From a virus: a stretch of DNA of 39,976 bases. Location: IMG/VR virus record IMGVR_UViG_3300030104_005643, positions 1 to 39,976 of that record; one strand, written 5' to 3'. A model generated the notes under the pieces. It was given only the letters and a program-made list of their open reading frames with translations. It had not been told where the DNA came from and ran no database searches. The position numbers and the translations under genes were made by a program. Numbering within the stretch: the first letter of the stretch is position 1; the number at the start of each line of letters is the position of its first letter. Shown in pieces: positions 37,508-39,976 of the stretch.

Positions 37508-37536
37508 AATATATAACGATATGTTTTAGATGTCAA
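37508..37536 (-). promoter_or_regulatory. Early promoter for the 37269-37463 gene
   Basis: TTGACA (37531-37536), 17-base spacer, TATATT (37508-37513). Confidence 0.84.
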
Positions 37537-37572
37537 GTCTTTTTTTAGTTTTTTTTTAGTTTTTTATAGCCT

Positions 37573-37607
37573 AACGAAAGACAGGGCATTTTACCCTGTC
37601 TCTCGTT
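37573..37607. terminator. Hairpin after the 37614 gene
   Basis: AACGA-aAGACAGGG-catttta-CCCTGTCTCTCGTT. T's follow on the plus strand and not on the minus strand, so for the minus-strand gene it is an imperfect terminator and on the plus strand it could block counter-transcription. Confidence 0.6.
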
Positions 37608-37613
37608 TTTGTT

Positions 37614-37892
37614 TTATATATAGTAAAACTCGTTGTATTCAGTTTCGTATTTCTGAATGAATTCGCTTGCATAGTTCTTTGCATCTTCTGTTGCCCAATA
37701 CTGCGGTGTGTTCTTCGACTTATCAGTTTCGACCATGTGACAGCATTTACCGTTATCCGCTTCTCTTGTGTAAATTATTTGGTATGACAAATATTTTTCA
37801 TCTTCTTTGCGAGTAACTTCTACCGAGTAGTTTTTGATCTTAAATGCTTCGTATCGGCATTCATATGGCAATGTGAAGTTAGGCTTGGTCAT
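37614..37892 (-). CDS. Small early protein, 92 aa
   Basis: MTKPNFTLPYECRYEAFKIKNYSVEV, KYLSYQIIYTREADNGKCCHMVET, WATEDAKNYASEFIQKYETEYNEFYY: small alpha-beta protein with a CC pair and Tyr-rich end. The start is backed by AGGAGA; box variant at 37910-37917. Not recognised. Confidence 0.72.
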   Translation of the reverse strand: MTKPNFTLPYECRYEAFKIKNYSVEVTRKEDEKYLSYQIIYTREADNGKCCHMVETDKSKNTPQYWATEDAKNYASEFIQKYETEYNEFYYI

Positions 37893-37935
37893 TTTGTTTC
37901 TCCTGTTAGTATGGTGTGTTTTTTAACTTACTACT

Positions 37936-37964
37936 AATATATAACAGTTCGTTTCAAATGTCAA
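37936..37964 (-). promoter_or_regulatory. Early promoter for the 37614-37892 gene
   Basis: TTGACA (37959-37964), 17-base spacer, TATATT (37936-37941). Confidence 0.84.
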
Positions 37965-37983
37965 GTCTTTTTTTTAGTTTTTT

Positions 37984-38247
37984 TTATTTTTTTCTTGCCT
38001 TTTCTGTCTTTGCATTAATCTGAGCAATTTCTCTGTCGTCGATAATGCTATCAAGGGAAGCTAACGCATTGCGAATAGAGGAAGCGATTAGGTGTATAGT
38101 GTCGCTATTCTCGTTCTCAGTGTTTATGACAGTGATGTTATTGATAGCGTTGTGTGCAATTATTAGCCATTTCTTCAGATGCTTAGTTGAAACGTCATTA
38201 GATTTTTCGTCGTGGTTTTCGTCTAAAATTACTCCTTGCTGTGCCAT
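37984..38247 (-). CDS. Small early protein, 87 aa
   Basis: Start MAQQGVILDENHDEK (38247) with AGGAGA. Helical, with a hydrophobic middle (LKKWLIIAHNAINNITVI). No promoter of its own: it follows the 38303 gene after a box (38295-38302) and hairpin (38261-38287). Unknown function. Confidence 0.7.
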   Translation of the reverse strand: MAQQGVILDENHDEKSNDVSTKHLKKWLIIAHNAINNITVINTENENSDTIHLIASSIRNALASLDSIIDDREIAQINAKTEKARKK

Positions 38248-38260
38248 TTGGAATCTCCTT

Positions 38261-38287
38261 GGAGAGCAGGGCTTTCGCCCTGTCTCC
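38261..38287 (-). other. Intergenic hairpin between box and Shine-Dalgarno
   Basis: GGAGACAGGGC-gaa-GCCCTGCTCTCC, on the minus strand after ACACCACA (38295-38302) and before AGGAGA. No U-run. Closely related to the hairpin at 38740-38768, so the element is copied. Confidence 0.68.
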
Positions 38288-38302
38288 TGTTGTGTGTGGT
38301 GT

Positions 38303-38638
38303 TTAGAATGAAACGTCGTGGTGATATGAACGAAAGCCTATGCCGATCTTGCTTGTGCTGTTGATGATCTTCCACTGTCCGCGCTTGTTTTGGCGAGCCT
38401 TATATACTGTGCCGTCGAGGTTCGTTTCGTATTTGTATTCCTGTCTGCCGTAATAGCCATTGTCGTCGATGCGCGTAGCTGTGTCGTAAGTGAACTCTAT
38501 CGTCTTCCCTGTCTTACTTATTCCTACTATCGTTCCGACATGGCGATCTGTCCACAGGTATTCGGTAATTCCCATTCCGATCTGTGGGGTGATCTGTTCG
38601 CTGTTTTCGGCTAATCGGTTTTGAAGTGAGCCTTGCAT
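38303..38638 (-). CDS. Conserved phage protein of unknown function, 111 aa
   Basis: The sequence shape GMGITEYLWTDRHVGTIVGISKTGKTIEFTYDTATRIDDNGYYGRQEYKYETNLDGTVYKARQNKRGQWKII, ending IGFRSYHHDVSF, matches a family found in many phages (PATIV...RIDNNGMS...QEYEYSPNPNG...YHDFSF). It is predicted all-beta. No function is known. Promoter at 38683. Confidence 0.78.
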   Translation of the reverse strand: MQGSLQNRLAENSEQITPQIGMGITEYLWTDRHVGTIVGISKTGKTIEFTYDTATRIDDNGYYGRQEYKYETNLDGTVYKARQNKRGQWKIINSTSKIGIGFRSYHHDVSF

Positions 38639-38682
38639 TTTGTTTCTCCTAAAAAGTGTGGTGTGTTTTAAATCTCATAACT

Positions 38683-38711
38683 AATATAAAACGAATCGAA
38701 ATTCCTGTCAA
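38683..38711 (-). promoter_or_regulatory. Early promoter for the 38303 and 37984 genes
   Basis: TTGACA (38706-38711), 17-base spacer, TATATT (38683-38688), leader box at 38657-38664. Confidence 0.84.
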
Positions 38712-38739
38712 GCGTTTTTTTATTTTTTTTAACCTTCTT

Positions 38740-38768
38740 GGGAGAGCAAGGCTTTCGCCCTGTCTCCC
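38740..38768 (-). other. Hairpin after the 38779 gene
   Basis: GGGAGACAGGGC-gaaa-GCCTTGCTCTCCC. Lies between the stop of the 38779 gene and the A-tract of the next cassette; no U-run on the minus strand. A copy of the element at 38261-38287. Confidence 0.65.
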
Positions 38769-38778
38769 GTGAAGTATA

Positions 38779-39009
38779 TCATGCTTTACAGAATGCCTTC
38801 GCTCCCTCAAGCGTTGTTGCTGTGTGTAGAACGTGATCAACCCTGCCAAGAAACGGGATGATGTCCGCTCCTCGCTCTATCAGGTCATACTCGCCCTTCT
38901 TGCGTAGTTCAATACGATAGACAACCTTTTCGTCAACTAAGCCAACCCAAGACTTAGCTTTAGAACCGTCAAGGTTTACTATTGATTCAATCCATTCTAC
39001 TGTCTGCAT
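38779..39009 (-). CDS. Small early protein, 76 aa
   Basis: MQTVEWIESIVNLDGSKAKSWVGLVDEKVVYRIELRKKGEYDLIERGADIIPFLGRVDHVLHTATTLEGAKAFCKA: a compact alpha-beta protein, unrecognised. It has no promoter; it follows the 39061 gene after box variant (39052-39059) and hairpin (39025-39047). Confidence 0.72.
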   Translation of the reverse strand: MQTVEWIESIVNLDGSKAKSWVGLVDEKVVYRIELRKKGEYDLIERGADIIPFLGRVDHVLHTATTLEGAKAFCKA

Positions 39010-39024
39010 CTTATTTCTCCTTTA

Positions 39025-39047
39025 GGAAGAGGCTTTTGCCTCTCCCC
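39025..39047 (-). other. Intergenic hairpin between box and Shine-Dalgarno
   Basis: GGGGAGAGGC-aaaa-GCCTCTTCC, related in sequence to that at 36-59 and 39582-39605. Located after the box at 39052-39059 and before AGGAG. Confidence 0.65.
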
Positions 39048-39060
39048 ATTATGTGGCGTT

Positions 39061-39450
39061 TTATCCGCGCCAATTACGCGAATCGTGATATGCGTCTGCG
39101 TCAAGTTCTCCGTGACCGTCAACGTTTACTGACTTTCCAAATACAGACTTGCCGTATTTTTCATCGCTCATTCTATATTGATTAAAAACGTCGAGTTGCT
39201 TAACGCAATCTGCCCTGTTGGCAGAGGTTCCCCAATACTGAGGCTCTAAGTATGCGACGTGGTGAACTACGCCCTCTTCGACCTCGACGACCTCTACGAC
39301 ATACTTATCGTTGTGCTTTATTATCTGTGTGTAGCTTGGAAAGTAGAGGCCACCGTCGCCACCGTTCAACTCGACGCCCTTATCATAATCTGCCTTGGCT
39401 TGCTTGGCTTGAGCGAGTGACATCGTGTTGTTTTCGATTGAGAAGTTCAT
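39061..39450 (-). CDS. Unknown early protein, 129 aa
   Basis: ATG at 39450 with AGGAGA, promoter at 39498 and leader box 39471-39478. Central motif VEVEEGVVHHVAYLEPQYWGTSANRADCVKQL; beginning NFSIENNTMSLAQAKQAKADYDKGVELNGG. The resemblance of PQYWGT and the alternating helix pattern to the 37614 protein (PQYWATEDAKNYASEF) suggests that both share one small domain. Function unknown. Confidence 0.73.
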   Translation of the reverse strand: MNFSIENNTMSLAQAKQAKADYDKGVELNGGDGGLYFPSYTQIIKHNDKYVVEVVEVEEGVVHHVAYLEPQYWGTSANRADCVKQLDVFNQYRMSDEKYGKSVFGKSVNVDGHGELDADAYHDSRNWRG

Positions 39451-39497
39451 GTTGTTTCTCCTGATAAGTGTGTGGTGTATTTTTAATTTCTATAACT

Positions 39498-39526
39498 AAT
39501 ATAAAACGGATTGAAACAGTTGTCAA
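39498..39526 (-). promoter_or_regulatory. Early promoter with phased A-tracts, for the 39061 gene
   Basis: TTGACA (39521-39526), 17-base spacer, TATATT (39498-39503). Upstream (39527-39575), A-tracts of seven recur with a 10-base period. Confidence 0.85.
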
Positions 39527-39575
39527 GTCTTTTTTTATCTTTTTTTATCTTTTTTTATCTTTTTTTATTTTTTTC
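39527..39575 (-). repeat. 10-base A-tract repeat upstream of a promoter
   Basis: The plus-strand unit TTTTTTATCT is repeated three times in tandem (39531-39560), with related T-runs on both sides. As A-tracts are placed once per helical turn directly upstream of a -35, this resembles an intrinsically curved UP-element. Confidence 0.7.
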
Positions 39576-39581
39576 TCCTTC

Positions 39582-39617
39582 GGGAAGAGGCATTTGCCTC
39601 TCCCCGTTGCGTGGTGT
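39582..39617 (-). other. Orphan leader: box, hairpin and Shine-Dalgarno without a gene
   Basis: Minus strand order: box variant ACACCACG (39610-39617), hairpin GGGGAGAGGC-aaat-GCCTCTTCCC (39582-39605), then AAGGAG with no ATG within reach, running into the A-tract. All parts of the leader are there, but no ORF follows. It appears to be the remnant of a lost cassette gene. Confidence 0.6.
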
Positions 39618-39627
39618 AAGTTCTTTA

Positions 39628-39939
39628 TTATTTATTCAAGAGTTCTATGGCTTCGTCCATTGTCTTTAATCTTTTATCTGTAATCGCTTTCCAAGAAACT
39701 GTTCTCTTCCGTTCGGTTTCTAAGTCGTGTTGCATATCCTTTGCTCTGTTTGACCAATATAGGATGCTTTGTTCTCGCTCGTTGATATGTTCGTTCGCTT
39801 TTTTTAATTCTTCTTTTAGCTTATTGTTTTTTTTAATTTCGTCAAAAGTCTCTATCTGTTGTTCTGACATTGCTTCGAGAAGCATTTCAAATTTCTCATT
39901 GAGCCTGTCGTATTTTTCTTGTAGTGTTAGCGTTTCCAT
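39628..39939 (-). CDS. Coiled-coil early protein, 103 aa
   Basis: METLTLQEKYDRLNEKFEMLLEAMSEQQ, then KLKEELKKANEHINEREQSILYWSN, suggests a coiled coil along most of the length. Start at 39939; its Shine-Dalgarno and hairpin are in the terminal overlap, and its first codons recur at 1-20. Transcription probably comes from the 357-385 promoter across the genome closure. No family recognised. Confidence 0.73.
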   Translation of the reverse strand: METLTLQEKYDRLNEKFEMLLEAMSEQQIETFDEIKKNNKLKEELKKANEHINEREQSILYWSNRAKDMQHDLETERKRTVSWKAITDKRLKTMDEAIELLNK

Positions 39940-39976
39940 TTTGTTTCTCCTTTGGGGAGAGGCGTTTGCCTCTCCC
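39919..39976. repeat. Terminal overlap (right copy)
   Basis: Identical to bases 1-58 except one base in the loop of the hairpin (G at 39964, A at 46). Supports closing the map. Confidence 0.85.

Noticed and set aside
1-39976. tRNA genes, CRISPR arrays, integrase or insertion sequences
   Set aside because: No cloverleaf-like CCA-ended sequence, no regularly spaced direct repeats with unique spacers of array type, and no tyrosine/serine recombinase or transposase motifs were recognised.

Overview
The window is a complete tailed-phage genome, closed end to end by a 58-base terminal overlap (bases 1-58 repeat at 39919-39976 with one mismatch), so the unit length is about 39,918 bp. Siphovirus morphology is indicated by a portal of the DUF4055 type, a MuF-type minor head protein, a scaffold, a P22-like coat protein, a tail tube, a frameshifted tail assembly chaperone pair, an 895-residue tape measure and a large tail-tip protein. 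There is no integrase, excisionase or recognisable repressor, so a strictly lytic life is likely. The composition is AT-rich. Promoters are close to the sigma-70 consensus (TTGACA, 16-17 bases, TATATT), and the lysin is an Amidase_3 enzyme. Several small proteins resemble families I know from marine phages. Together these suggest an aquatic Gram-negative host; the host itself is an inference.

Layout: (1) 414-23096, plus strand: a DUF1064-like nuclease, then the morphogenesis operon from a promoter at 781: head genes (842-7127), head-tail connectors (7191-9544), tail tube, chaperones, tape measure, tail tip and fibres (9573-20264), then a membrane/lysis-like block of small genes with an internal promoter at 21105, a metallophosphoesterase, and a terminator at 23062. 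(2) 23102-30797, minus strand: early and replication genes. These comprise a Mu Gam-like end-protection protein, a DUF932 protein, a PD-(D/E)XK nuclease, an HTH/zinc protein, two candidate replication proteins (initiator-like and loader-like), a Rad52-family annealing protein and several DNA-binding or unknown proteins. (3) 30798-31335: a non-coding divergence region with five iterons spaced at exact multiples of 11 bp, followed by a very AT-rich tract. This is the best origin candidate. (4) 31336-35941, plus strand: amidase, an unknown gene, SSB, then from a promoter at 32711 a ParB-like protein, both terminase subunits and four small proteins. (5) 35974-311 across the closure, minus strand: a dozen small unknown genes, most with its own nearly identical promoter and leader.

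The most unusual property is the repeated minus-strand cassette: an A-tract, a TTGACA/TATATT promoter, a 40-base leader with an ACACCACA box, AGGAGA, ATG and a short gene. The box and Shine-Dalgarno also occur at gene junctions that have no promoter, often with a G/C-rich hairpin between them, and once with no gene after them. No DNA polymerase, primase or helicase is present, so replication must use host machinery recruited by phage proteins. Other points of interest are phased iterons, a MuF-zincin fusion, an MscS-like miniature membrane protein, several microproteins of 28-59 residues, and apparent absence of the tetranucleotides CCGG and CTAG.
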